A stretch of DNA of 64,000 bases from Galdieria sulphuraria. Taxonomy: Eukaryota; Rhodophyta; Bangiophyceae; Galdieriales; Galdieriaceae. The translations under genes and the position numbers were made by a program. Below are positions 9,399-18,654 of the stretch, one piece after another. Below the pieces are notes generated by a model. That model saw only the letters and a list, made by a program, of their open reading frames with translations, had not been told where the DNA came from and did not search any database. How positions within the stretch are numbered: the first letter of the stretch is position 1; each line of letters starts with the position of its first letter. The stretch lies in NCBI RefSeq assembly GCF_000341285.1, contig NW_005178446.1, forward strand, positions 62,001 to 126,000, given 5' to 3'.

Positions 9399-10261
9399 TC
9401 AATCTATTTTAGGTGCCAAATAGTATCTCAAGTATCCCATCTGCTCACCAAACTTAAACTCTATTTGCAAAGGAAAGTCTTTGCTGAGTGAAAGTGTAAC
9501 AGTGTCACTCAAGGGGGCTGCTTTGGCAAAATAATTGAGATACCGTATAGAAAAAATCATATCTACAGGCTCCTCAAGAGATATCTTAACGACTTCTGTA
9601 GGCTTATCAACCACGGAAGAAGGATGAAGACAGACACTTCCCTTGCCAATATCACCGTCCACTTGGAACTTGACACTTTCTTTCGAGACTGATATTCTTA
9701 CAGTATCACCCATCACCCCTAGATCGGAACAAATACGCCTATACTCTGAAGAAGGCATTTCCACAATTGCACTATATTTTGTGTCCGGAATACCCAAGTG
9801 TTCCGAGTCTATATCCATCAGTTTCAATTCAAACTCAGAAAGACGGTCTTGACTCTGGCTTTCAAAGACAAACTCTGCTTTATCCCCTTTCTCATCTGCT
9901 CTAAGAGTAATACTGTCGTCGTTACCTGCACACTTCAGTATCTTGGTTAAGGAAGCCAAGTTGATACCAAGGGAGACTGCTCTTTGACAACGGAACATTT
10001 CGAATCCTTGTGCATGAAGAACCATGGAAACCAAAGAGACGTGAGAAGAGTCCATGGCCTAAAAGCAAAGCGTAAAAACTCTTTGTAAGACAATATGACT
10101 CAAAATACCTGTAACGAAAGACCTTCAGGCGAGCAGTCAAAATTTGCATCTGTAACCAAGTCCTTTATAGCTTCCAAGATCTTTTTTATAAGGCTGGCTT
10201 GAGTCAAACGTGCTTCAAACTGGAAAGAACTTAACGAATTTTGTTCTTCTTTAGAAACCAT
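9399..10261 (-). CDS. PCNA: Proliferating cell nuclear antigen (sliding clamp)
   Basis: Three exons: 10259-10261 (the start codon alone), 10109-10219 and 9399-10058. The 39-nt intron directly after ATG (gtttct...ttccag) restores the universal N-terminus [20 protein letters not shown]. The total is 257 residues, standard for PCNA. Landmarks are [37 protein letters not shown], the interdomain connector region [16 protein letters not shown], and the C-terminus [15 protein letters not shown] is the homotrimeric clamp for DNA polymerases delta and epsilon, FEN1 and DNA ligase I; the ligase gene lies 12 kb away. Because 39 nt is in frame, an unspliced start [10 protein letters not shown]... remains possible, but it would be unusual for the family. 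Confidence 0.93.
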
Positions 10262-10734
10262 GGAGCCCAAACAATTCTTCAATCCCAAAGTTCAAATTGT
10301 TGAGTTGGAGCCGCCTTTCAATTCCTATTTCCCTCCACTTTTGAAATGGCGGGCTGTCTTGAAGACGATGAATTTCCACCGTCGCAAATACATGATTAGG
10401 ATAGACTATATTTTTATCAGAGTGACAAGGAATCAAGTAGATATGTGAAATAGCAATGGATTATATATCTCGCCCCTATTGCATCAAGTCTTGATTTATT
10501 TTGTTCCACAAGGCTTCTGCAAGCTATATAAAGTCTCTAAAAACTATGAAAAAAAGAAATTTTAAAGTGAATAACCAGCAACCATAGAATGATATAGCAA
10601 AGATGCGAGAATTTCTCTTCTCAAAATGATTTATTTGATTTTTATGTAAAATTGATTGTTCATCGTAACAGTCCACTTTTGTAGCTTTAGCTGTAATGAT
10701 ACATGTCAAGTAGTAAACTCTACAGTATTTTACC
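10262..10734. promoter_or_regulatory. Divergent promoter between PCNA and a BRCT replication gene
   Basis: 473 bases without a supported gene. On the PCNA side, at 10346-10352, is TGGCGGG within GAAATGGCGGGCTG, close to the GC core of E2F sites but with AA instead of TT in front. The rest is AT-rich. Open frames here are antisense shadows. Confidence 0.45.
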
Positions 10735-12789
10735 ATGAGTGGAAGTAAAGGAGATAAGATGTTGCAAAACTGGAAATTTTCTTCCTCAGGCGTTCCCGTA
10801 GAACAGATAGAAAGATTGAAGACTATTGCCTGTTCCTTTGGAGCTACTTGGAAGGAGTTTGACTCTAGTGTTTCCGTATTATTGTGCACTAAAGTAGGAT
10901 CTCCTAAGACACGAGCGGCCCAAGAGCTGGGTATTCCTTTGGTGCATCCAGATTGGTTACTTTCCTTTGATAAACTTGAGAGGCCGTTGGATGCTTTTTC
11001 TGATTTTCGTCTCAAACCCTTACAGGGCATATTTATTAGTGTTACAGGGTTATCTCTGGAGACTAGAAGAAAAGTAGAACAAGTTTGTATTTCTTTAGGA
11101 GCAGCTTATTCGGGTGACCTCTCCAAGACTTGTACTCATCTTATAGGAATAGAACCCAAAGGTTTGAAATATGAATTTGCGTTAAAGTGTAAGATGCACA
11201 TAGTTACCATTGAATGGCTCTGGAGTTGTCAAAAATACGAAAAACTTTGTGATGAGAGCCAATACAAATTGACAACACAGACCGGAGTTAATAAAGTAAA
11301 TCCTGTGGATTCTGTGTCGAATGCACCGCAGACGAAGAGACCCAGACAGGCTTCAGTAACGCAAGTAGATGATTCATCCATGTCTTGTTGTATAACAACA
11401 TCTTTCATTCTTCTCTCTTGTCGTATTTATTTATTCTGTTGTACGGAAGAAGAAGTAAAACGTGGAACTCATTTATTGCATTTGACAGGAGCCACTCGAA
11501 GTACTTGCCTATTTTCTCCTTTGACTCACATCGTATTTGGTTCGGACCGACATGTTTCTGAGTTGCATCGTTATCGTGAGTTGATTGTGTCTCATTTTCA
11601 TTCCAATGTGCGTTTTGTAACCTTTGAATGGCTCAACAGTTGTGTGAAGAATGGTCAACTTTTGTATGATGGCTCTTTTCGCGTATCTTTAGATGATTTA
11701 TATCCCATGGAGACATTTCCTTGCTATGGAGATGGCAGCTTGTTACCAGAACAAGGCAATACAGCAACATTGGCAAACAGTAAAAAAGACAGGACAAAAA
11801 CTGTACAACAGCAGTTTTCTAGTTGTATATTTCGCGGTCTTCGTTTTCGTTTTCATTCTTCAGTGTTCAGCATGGAAGGATTGGAACAGGAGCTGTCCAA
11901 CGATATTCAGCAAGAACAGGGCGTTTTGGTTCAAGATAATGGAGTTCCAACCCATCTTATTGTTCGCCATGGAGCTGTGGACACGTTTCCTGACAAGATT
12001 TGTATTGTCACTAGTTATTGGGTTAAAGCATGTTTACGTTTTCATCGTTTGTTGTCTCCTTGTATTAGTGTTTTATTCCGACCCTTGCAATGGCGGTTAC
12101 CTTTGGAGACTATGCTTCCTTGTAAAATAACTTTGTCAGGATTCCACAATAATTTAGAAGAAGATTGCACCAAGATTGACTACAATCGAGAATATATAAA
12201 GGAAATCATTCATTTGATTGGAGCATGCTATTTAGAACGACTGTCGAGAAGGCAAACTACTCACTTGATTGTCCAAGCTGCGAATAGTGAGAAATATCAA
12301 ATGGCATTGAAATGGGGAATTCCAGTAGTTCAGTTGGAGTGGTTGTTTGCTTGTTTTCAAAGTGGAACCAGAGTGCCTGTTGATCGCTATCGATTCTCAG
12401 AGAAAACGATTGTTCCTAGTTTGTCAGAAAATATGGATGTGCAAAGTAGGTCGTTGAGTGAGGGTACGATTGCGGATAATTCTTATTCCATGAATGAAAC
12501 TATTCTTCATGGAAAGTGCAGAGAGTATACAGTCGTTGAAGATAAACAGGAATCAATGACCCATCCATTACATCTCTTCTGTGAAGCATCCAATGTATAT
12601 GGCAATGGAAATGTGATGCACCAAAAGAACATTCATATCGACCAAAATGAATGGGTCTTGAGAAAGAGGCCTTATTGGAGTGATGAAGATAAATGGGATG
12701 ATGCAGAGGGATTGTCGCAAGTAGTTGTTTTTGAAGATAAAGATTGTCTTCCTTGTGTAGATGATGTGAAGAACACAAAACCTGATTAA
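10735..12789 (+). CDS. Multi-BRCT protein of the TopBP1/Dpb11/Rad4 type
   Basis: A single open frame of 684 residues with several BRCT domains. First pair: FGATWKEFDSSVSVLLCTKV ... PLVHPDWLLS, then GIFISVTGLSLETRRKVEQV ... THLIGIEPKGLKYEFALK ... IVTIEWLWSC. A third unit has HLTGATRSTCLFSPLTHIVF ... FVTFEWLNSC, a fourth ends CIVTSYWVKACLR, and the last has IIHLIGACYLERLSRRQTTH ... IPVVQLEWLFAC. The tandem N-terminal pair with GIxxxVTGLS-type starts matches TopBP1/Dpb11, which links CDK-phosphorylated Sld3/Treslin to origins and activates checkpoint kinase ATR. A hydrophobic stretch SCCITTSFILLSCRIYLFCC near residue 225 is odd for this family and may be an unspliced intron (gtataac... to ...ggaag). 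Divergent from PCNA. Confidence 0.7.
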   Translation: MSGSKGDKMLQNWKFSSSGVPVEQIERLKTIACSFGATWKEFDSSVSVLLCTKVGSPKTRAAQELGIPLVHPDWLLSFDKLERPLDAFSDFRLKPLQGIFISVTGLSLETRRKVEQVCISLGAAYSGDLSKTCTHLIGIEPKGLKYEFALKCKMHIVTIEWLWSCQKYEKLCDESQYKLTTQTGVNKVNPVDSVSNAPQTKRPRQASVTQVDDSSMSCCITTSFILLSCRIYLFCCTEEEVKRGTHLLHLTGATRSTCLFSPLTHIVFGSDRHVSELHRYRELIVSHFHSNVRFVTFEWLNSCVKNGQLLYDGSFRVSLDDLYPMETFPCYGDGSLLPEQGNTATLANSKKDRTKTVQQQFSSCIFRGLRFRFHSSVFSMEGLEQELSNDIQQEQGVLVQDNGVPTHLIVRHGAVDTFPDKICIVTSYWVKACLRFHRLLSPCISVLFRPLQWRLPLETMLPCKITLSGFHNNLEEDCTKIDYNREYIKEIIHLIGACYLERLSRRQTTHLIVQAANSEKYQMALKWGIPVVQLEWLFACFQSGTRVPVDRYRFSEKTIVPSLSENMDVQSRSLSEGTIADNSYSMNETILHGKCREYTVVEDKQESMTHPLHLFCEASNVYGNGNVMHQKNIHIDQNEWVLRKRPYWSDEDKWDDAEGLSQVVVFEDKDCLPCVDDVKNTKPD

Positions 12790-13109
12790 ATGAAAGGAAG
12801 AAGAATGAGAATGGCCGTCCATTTGTGTGATGATGATCATTTATATCTGTGAAAGAGTGAATGGCTATCTTAATAATTGTTTCCAAAGAATGATAGTTTC
12901 TCATATTGAGAAGAGGACATGCAAAGTTACAATACTAGTGATGAATTGGAAGAATTGAAGCTTTTTGGATATTCATATGAGTAAAGTACCTATTCTACAA
13001 AACAATATACTTGTTCTTCATGATCGAATCATATCAAGTTACTGCGCCAGTGTAACAAATGGAACTCGAGGAATTCCACAAAAAATGGCTTTCGTTTGTC
13101 ATTTGGTGA
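12790..13109. other. Spacer, nothing recognised
   Basis: About 320 AT-rich bases between two genes on the + strand. No further open frame with coding character, no RNA gene fold and no repeat were seen. Confidence 0.5.
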
Positions 13110-14516
13110 ATGCCAAGTCTGTGGGATTTGTTGGATAAGCAACTCGATTCCAAACTTTTCCACGCACTCAAGAATAGGGAAAACAACAACTTGTTCCATT
13201 ACTCCTTGTTTTACAGAGAAGAAGTGTCAAAGATTTGCTTTTTCGGAGATCGTTGGGGAGACTCATCACAAACGTACTTTGTTCAGGTGTTTCACAACTC
13301 GAATGAGAGAACTGTTGAAGAGGTCGATATTATTGATTGGAATCAAGGATTGCAAAAAGTAGAATCAAAGAGGAAACATACTAAACTGCAGCATAAGCTT
13401 TCAGAAGAGTGTGCGGCAGAAGAGTTTGCAAAGGCAGACTTGAGACGTGGAGTTTGTCGTTTATTCATACAACATCACAACTTTGCTTTCATACAGAAGC
13501 AAGCTCAAGTATTGTGGAAATTGTTCAGAATTCGTCTCGATAAAAGTTCTTGTTCGGCTAGTCGATGCTTTGAAGGAAAACCTAGTGTTCAGTCTTTTGA
13601 GGAGATATACAACAAGTTTGTGTTGGATGTAGTCGGCGAGCTTTTTGGCTCTTTCGTTTTGAAAAAAGCCTGTTTGTTGACCCATCTTTGGATAGTGAAC
13701 GAAGTTTTAACGGGAATTGGGGAAGAACTGGAAGTAACACGAAGGAAGCATAGAGAATTCACCCAACAGTTAACTCGTTGTCTGGCAGTATATATGTTTG
13801 ATAAAGAAAAGCGCATTAGTCCTATTGGAGGAAGGCGATGTATGCAAAGGGAGTTTTCTCGAATTCATGTGTACGGACGATATATTCCTACTGGAGTGAG
13901 TGGTAGGAGACGAGGAACTGGTCGTTATGTAGTACGAGGATATCTAGTAGAAGAGGCTTGGATGAAAGACTTTTGTGAAATTTTGAGAAATGATTTTGGT
14001 ATTATTGTCCATCTTTCTACAGAAGACAAGTTAGACTATCGTGATCGTTATCAAGTGACCAGTTTTCCTCATTGCAACAGTAGTAGTAGTAGTTCATATA
14101 TGTCGCATTGGGCTGAACTCCATTCGGAACTGGAAAAGTATAGAGACAAGTTGGATATGTATCTTGAAAGTCGATTCGGATTGGATTGGAAGTCTTTCTT
14201 TCGTCAAGTGCTTCAAAGAGTACATATACGTTGGTTGAAAAACTGTGAAGAAGAAGAAAGAAGACGACTAGCTCTGATTGCAGAAGAATATCTGTTCTGG
14301 AAGAGATTACAAATGGAAATAATCAACAAGTATTTATATTTAGAAAATTGTGGCTCTTTGCAACAGATTGGAAGTCTCCGTGCTTTTCAACATTGTGAAT
14401 ATTTATTATATTCTGTTGAGTTGCCAGCAGAATTGCAAGAACGAATGGAAAATATTCGACGAAAAAGAAATCAACTATACAAGTTTACACTTTCAAGTAT
14501 CGAAATCACTAACTAA
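13110..14516 (+). CDS. Uncharacterised 468-residue charged helical protein
   Basis: A single uninterrupted frame from ATG 13110 (MPSLWDLLDKQLDSKLFHAL). I do not recognise a family. Visible features: a mixed alpha/beta first half (KICFFGDRWGDSSQTYFVQV), a basic patch GRYIPTGVSGRRRGTGRYVV, a Ser run in NSSSSSSYMSHW encoded by (AGT)n, and a long helical C-terminal half (HSELEKYRDKLDMYLESRFG, LKNCEEEERRRLALIAEEYL). There is no signal peptide or membrane helix. Its TAA (14514-14516) shares two bases with the stop codon of the convergent MSC-domain gene. An upstream ATG in another frame stops at once, so the start is reasonable. Confidence 0.7.
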   Translation: MPSLWDLLDKQLDSKLFHALKNRENNNLFHYSLFYREEVSKICFFGDRWGDSSQTYFVQVFHNSNERTVEEVDIIDWNQGLQKVESKRKHTKLQHKLSEECAAEEFAKADLRRGVCRLFIQHHNFAFIQKQAQVLWKLFRIRLDKSSCSASRCFEGKPSVQSFEEIYNKFVLDVVGELFGSFVLKKACLLTHLWIVNEVLTGIGEELEVTRRKHREFTQQLTRCLAVYMFDKEKRISPIGGRRCMQREFSRIHVYGRYIPTGVSGRRRGTGRYVVRGYLVEEAWMKDFCEILRNDFGIIVHLSTEDKLDYRDRYQVTSFPHCNSSSSSSYMSHWAELHSELEKYRDKLDMYLESRFGLDWKSFFRQVLQRVHIRWLKNCEEEERRRLALIAEEYLFWKRLQMEIINKYLYLENCGSLQQIGSLRAFQHCEYLLYSVELPAELQERMENIRRKRNQLYKFTLSSIEITN

Positions 14517-15589
14517 TGGAAATGAAATAAATGAAATTGTGAAATAGATGCTAGAATAGCTGCAAATAGCCAATATTGGCGACACTGTATTCCAAACCAA
14601 CATTTCCAAGACAGGACATTCCAATTGAGCACATAATAATATTGAATGGGTTGATGGGATGTTGTTTTCCATACAATCCCTGAAGTCTTCGAAAGATAGA
14701 ATGGTAACTTTTTGAGTATCTCCGACATGTCGTTTGCGTTCTTTTATGAAAAACTGAGAAGACAATTTTAGTTTCCATTGAGACTTACCTGATGACTTGA
14801 TAATATAGCTTGCTGTAGCTGTTCCACTGTCATTCCGAAATCATGAAATCCTTCTTTGAAAGAACATTGACTATCCCATCTAGTTTTAAGTATATGGAGA
14901 GTGATATTATACAGTTCTACTAGCATTCGATTCGATGAGTTGTCAGGAATACATTCTATACTTCCTATCATTATGAGGCCTTCCTTACACGTGGTTTGGT
15001 AAATACTGGTCACGTTTATATTAGGATGACAAAAGTGTTCTCTACCACTTGTTAGTTTTCCACAATCACTGTGTATATCTGCAAATGAATAACTTGTTGA
15101 GGAAAGAATCAGACAAAATAGGATGAATAACATAAGTATACGTAAAATGGCAACAATAGTTTTGAAAGTAGGCGATATCCATTTTGGTCTGGTTCGAATT
15201 TCGAAAGTTAATTTTCTAGCTACTTTTGAAAATATTGGTTGTTTCTTCCTTTCATACTGGGATTGTCTCTTCAAGAATACTGAGGGATATTCCCATATAT
15301 CATTTATCTTCCTCGTAATGTTATCTGTATTTCTCGAATTCTCAAGTTCACTTGTATTTCTTTCCAATCTTGTACAATATTTCAATGGATAATGGCTATA
15401 CATCTCCGAGTAAGAAACAGTATTCTCGTGTTTCGAACTAGGTAAAGGAATAGAAATTCTCGCAGGAGTTGGAATCATGTTACATTCATCTCTTACTCTA
15501 ATATTGCTATTCAACCTCTTTAAAAGTCGAATATCCTCTGGTGTCACAACCTGGTAGGGACTTTTCTTTTTCTTTGCAGGTGAAGCCAT
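14513..15589 (-). CDS. MAN1/Src1-C-terminal (MSC) domain-like inner nuclear membrane protein
   Basis: Two exons, 14789-15589 and 14513-14740, with a 48-nt GT-AG intron; about 342 residues. N-terminal nucleoplasmic part is basic (SPAKKKKSPYQVVTPEDIRL). A membrane helix IVAILRILMLFILFCLILSS is followed by a cysteine-spaced region: DCGKLTSGREHFCHPNINVT, TTCKEGLIMIGSIECIPDNS and LKTRWDSQCSFKEGFHDFGM, then EILKKLPFYLSKTSG and a second membrane helix WLFAAILASIS. Helix, Cys-rich lumenal MSC domain, helix is the layout of MAN1, Heh1/Src1 and Heh2, which tether chromatin to the inner nuclear membrane. The Cys pattern (C..C..C....C..D) fits by eye. An alternative acceptor 13 nt earlier gives another frame ending at 14493. 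A TGGCGGGAA site lies 56 bp upstream. Confidence 0.45.
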
Positions 15590-15644
15590 GAATGGAAACT
15601 CAAATGAGCCAAGGAAATCTGTTGTTCCACGTCACTCCCACCCA

Positions 15645-15653
15645 TGGCGGGAA
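15645..15653. promoter_or_regulatory. E2F-like site TGGCGGGAA
   Basis: CCCATGGCGGGAATTC at 15641-15656; the core TGGCGGGAA matches the E2F form TTTGGCGGGAA except for the first two bases. It is 56-64 bp upstream of the MSC-domain gene start at 15589 and inside the possible 5' leader of the divergent ATPase gene. Confidence 0.4.
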
Positions 15654-15861
15654 TTCTCATTGGGAACCTCATGCAAGACTATTCTCTATTTCGAAACTCA
15701 CATCAATCATGGAGAGACAACTATTATATTCAAAAAACATTGTAACTATTCGTATCTGCTTGAATCGTGCTTTTATATTGAAGGCATCTCAACTTGTCTT
15801 CTTCCATTGGATTTCCTCGAATCTCTCACCATCATTCATCATTTATTTGTTGGCTCATAAC

Positions 15862-18573
15862 ATGATGGGTTGGAATTATGTCTTATTCTCTGTTGAAGAA
15901 GAAATGCGTTGCAAGTCAAGTTTGTTCATTCACTGCAACACAGAAGTATCTCCTCTCTCAGTAAAGAGAAACAACTTGAGTGTAAAATCATACGGTACTT
16001 CTTGTTCTGTCTCATGGAGTTTTCCCTTGAGGAAGAGAAGTCGGCTGTTAGTTACTTGTTGGAAGGCCCTCCCCCACTTTTATTGGAAAACGACCTTGGT
16101 TGCACATCTACAGAAAGATACTTGTCATCATGGACCTCTTCACGGTTTTGACTTTTCTTCAAAAAGTGAAGAACAAAGGAATCCTTCACAAAGTCTTTGT
16201 CTGGATGAAAGCTTACTACACTGTGAGGGAACCTTGTGTGGTAGCAGTGGTAACAGAAATGAGTCGTTCGTAAAGTTCTTAATATACCAGTTATTTCCAA
16301 AGAATATTGCGGACAAGTTGGAAACTTTTCGAATTTCTTTAGAAAGCGATATCCGCTTGCCTTTATTTGCAGCTTGTATATTTATTGTAGCTTTGGTGGG
16401 ACGATACGTTTTTCGTGTTAATAAGTCTTTCGAGACACTATTAGTCGGAACTTGTTTCGCTATTTGTGGACTGCCTGCTTTGGACGATACAGTTATATCC
16501 TTGAAAGCCCGAGATATTAATATCGATGTTTTGATGACTGCTGCAGCATTAGCTTCTTTTTTTCTAGGATCCATATTTGAAGGCACTTTGCTAGTTCTTC
16601 TCTATACATCGTCACATATAGCAGAGAGAAAAGTTCAGCAATTTGCGACAAAAAGGTTGGACTCCCTTCGAGATCACATTCCTCAGACTGCTTTATGTGT
16701 TGGAACCAGGGACAAGTTGTATGACGTAGGTCTTTTTTTGTAGTATAAATAATATACTCTAAAGTTGTTCAAGTCACCTCGTGAAGTAAGTGTTTCACAA
16801 GTGAAACCTGGAGATTGGATTTTGGTTAGAGCAGGTGAAATAGCTCCTTGTGATGGTATTGTAAAGAAAGGCTCAGCCTTCGTGACAAGAGAACATTTTA
16901 ATGGAGAAACTTTGCCATCTTCTGTTGGTGAAGGAAGTGAAGTACTATCAGGCAGTCGAACGCTAGATGGCTCGTTAGTTTTGGAAGTGTCTAGAATGAG
17001 TAGCGAGTCTACTCTACAGCGGATTCTTCTTCTTATTGCTGAAGCAAAAAAGAACCGCCCTCCTATCCAAGTTTGGATAGATCGATGGGGAAGTTTGTAT
17101 TCAAGGGTAGTCTTATTCATATCTTTTTGTATTATAGTTTTTTTGGCTCCTTTAAGTAGACTCTTTGGAAGAAGTGTAATTACATTTTGGGGTTCTGGGG
17201 GTTCACTATCGAGAGGTTTAGGGTTTTTAGTAACTACAAGTCCATGTGCACTAGTCATAGGTGCTCCAGTTGCCTATCTAAGTTGTCTAAGTGTAGCAGC
17301 CTCTCGTGGAGTTTTTATCAAAGGTGGTGCGAAGGCTATTGAAAATGTTTCAAGTTGTAGTCATTTTGCATTTGATAAGACGGGTACCTTGACTATGGGG
17401 AAAGTGCACCTTGTGCGTATCATGACATATTCTTCGTATTGCTGCCAGCCAGAAATTGTATGGAATGTATCTCAAATACTTCACGAGTATAATAGTAATA
17501 TCTCTACACGGCAATACTCGTAAGTATTATTATTGAAACATGAAACATTCTAAGCACCATATGTTAGTTGTTTTTCCAATAGTGTTTGTCAGCATGTAGG
17601 ATTAGAAGAAGCTCTTATGTTAGCTGCATCTTTGGAAAGGGGTACAGTTCATCCATTTGCCAGAGCTTTACAAGCTGCAGCGGAGAATGCAAAACTCTCC
17701 CTGGATATTCCAAGCGACTATCAAGCTATTTCAGGTCTCGGATTATCAGGAACTTTTCGATCGACGAACGCATACAGAAATCCTCATGATTCTAAAGAAC
17801 GACAGGAGAGAAAGGTTTGGTTTGGCAGGTTGACATATATTATGGAATATCTTTCCCTGGAACATAGTTGTTTGACTTGGTTGGAAAGCAAGTTGAAGGA
17901 AGCTGGGAGTCGTGGAGAATCAGTTGCAGTACTTGCTGATTCTTTTGGAAAGATTGCAGTATTTTGTTTCGTTGATCAGCTGAGACCAGAGACAGCTGAG
18001 GCATTATCGAGCTTACAAAGAGATGAAGCACGTATTACAATTGTAACTGGAGACAGTTTGGCAGCCACGAATGCTATTATTGAATGGTTACCTTCAATAG
18101 AGAACATTCAAATTGTTCATTCTTTGAGTCCAAAGTCAAAGTTGGACTGGATTTCTGAATGGAGCTTGAAGGTATTTTGAATTATAGTTATTTCGAATAC
18201 ATAGACTCATTTTGTTTTGAAGAGTGGTTTGGCTATGGTTGGGGATGGAATGAACGATGCTCCTGCGTTAGCAGCTGCCACTACAGGCATTGTGTTAGGA
18301 CTTGCTAGTGCCACTGCTGTCCAAGCTGCGGATATTATTCTTGTACAACCTGATTTAACTAATATAGTTTGGTTGTGGAAAAAAGCAAAATGTACAAAGC
18401 GCATTGTAACCCAAAATATAATATTTGCGTTGTTTTGTATGATAGTTGCTTCTTCTGCCTCTGTTGTAGGTACTATGCCTCTTTGGTTGGCTGTTATTGT
18501 TCATGAAGGAAGTACAATTCTGGTTGGCTTGAATGGATTGCGTTTGTTGAACGATAACTTTGATAAATGGTGA
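15862..18573 (+). CDS. P1B-type heavy-metal ATPase, HMA1-like (plastid envelope type)
   Basis: Exons: about 15862-16725 (the open frame reaches back to 15592), 16765-17519, 17583-18171 and 18223-18573. Core motifs are in order: actuator AGEIAPCDGIVKKGS and HFNGETLPSSV; metal-site SPC in LVTTSPCALVIGAPVAYLS; phosphorylation site FDKTGTLTMGKV; the P1B HP motif in LERGTVHPFARAL; nucleotide/hinge AMVGDGMNDAPALAAATTGI; and C-terminal helices. FEGTLLVLLYTSSHIAE just before the actuator is typical of HMA1, which moves copper, zinc or calcium at the chloroplast envelope. No CxxC metal domain is seen; the N-terminus has KDTCHHGPLHGF rather than the long His run of plant HMA1. The ATG at 15592 lies 2 bp from the start of the divergent gene, so I prefer MMGWNYVLF at 15862. 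Start uncertain, identity firm. Confidence 0.85.
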
Positions 18574-18654
18574 AAATGATGAAAGAGAACAATAAAAATG
18601 TCATTGGTCACATAATCAATTTGTCGAATCTTCCTTCTTCTGTGAGACATTTGG

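Noticed and set aside
10260-10448. + strand open frame upstream of PCNA
   Set aside because: Overlaps the PCNA first intron and promoter antisense, no family resemblance, no splice partner.
14493-14765. Alternative last exon of the MSC gene in another frame
   Set aside because: Requires a 35-nt intron; the 48-nt intron gives the usual size and a better second membrane helix. Kept as an alternative in the entry.
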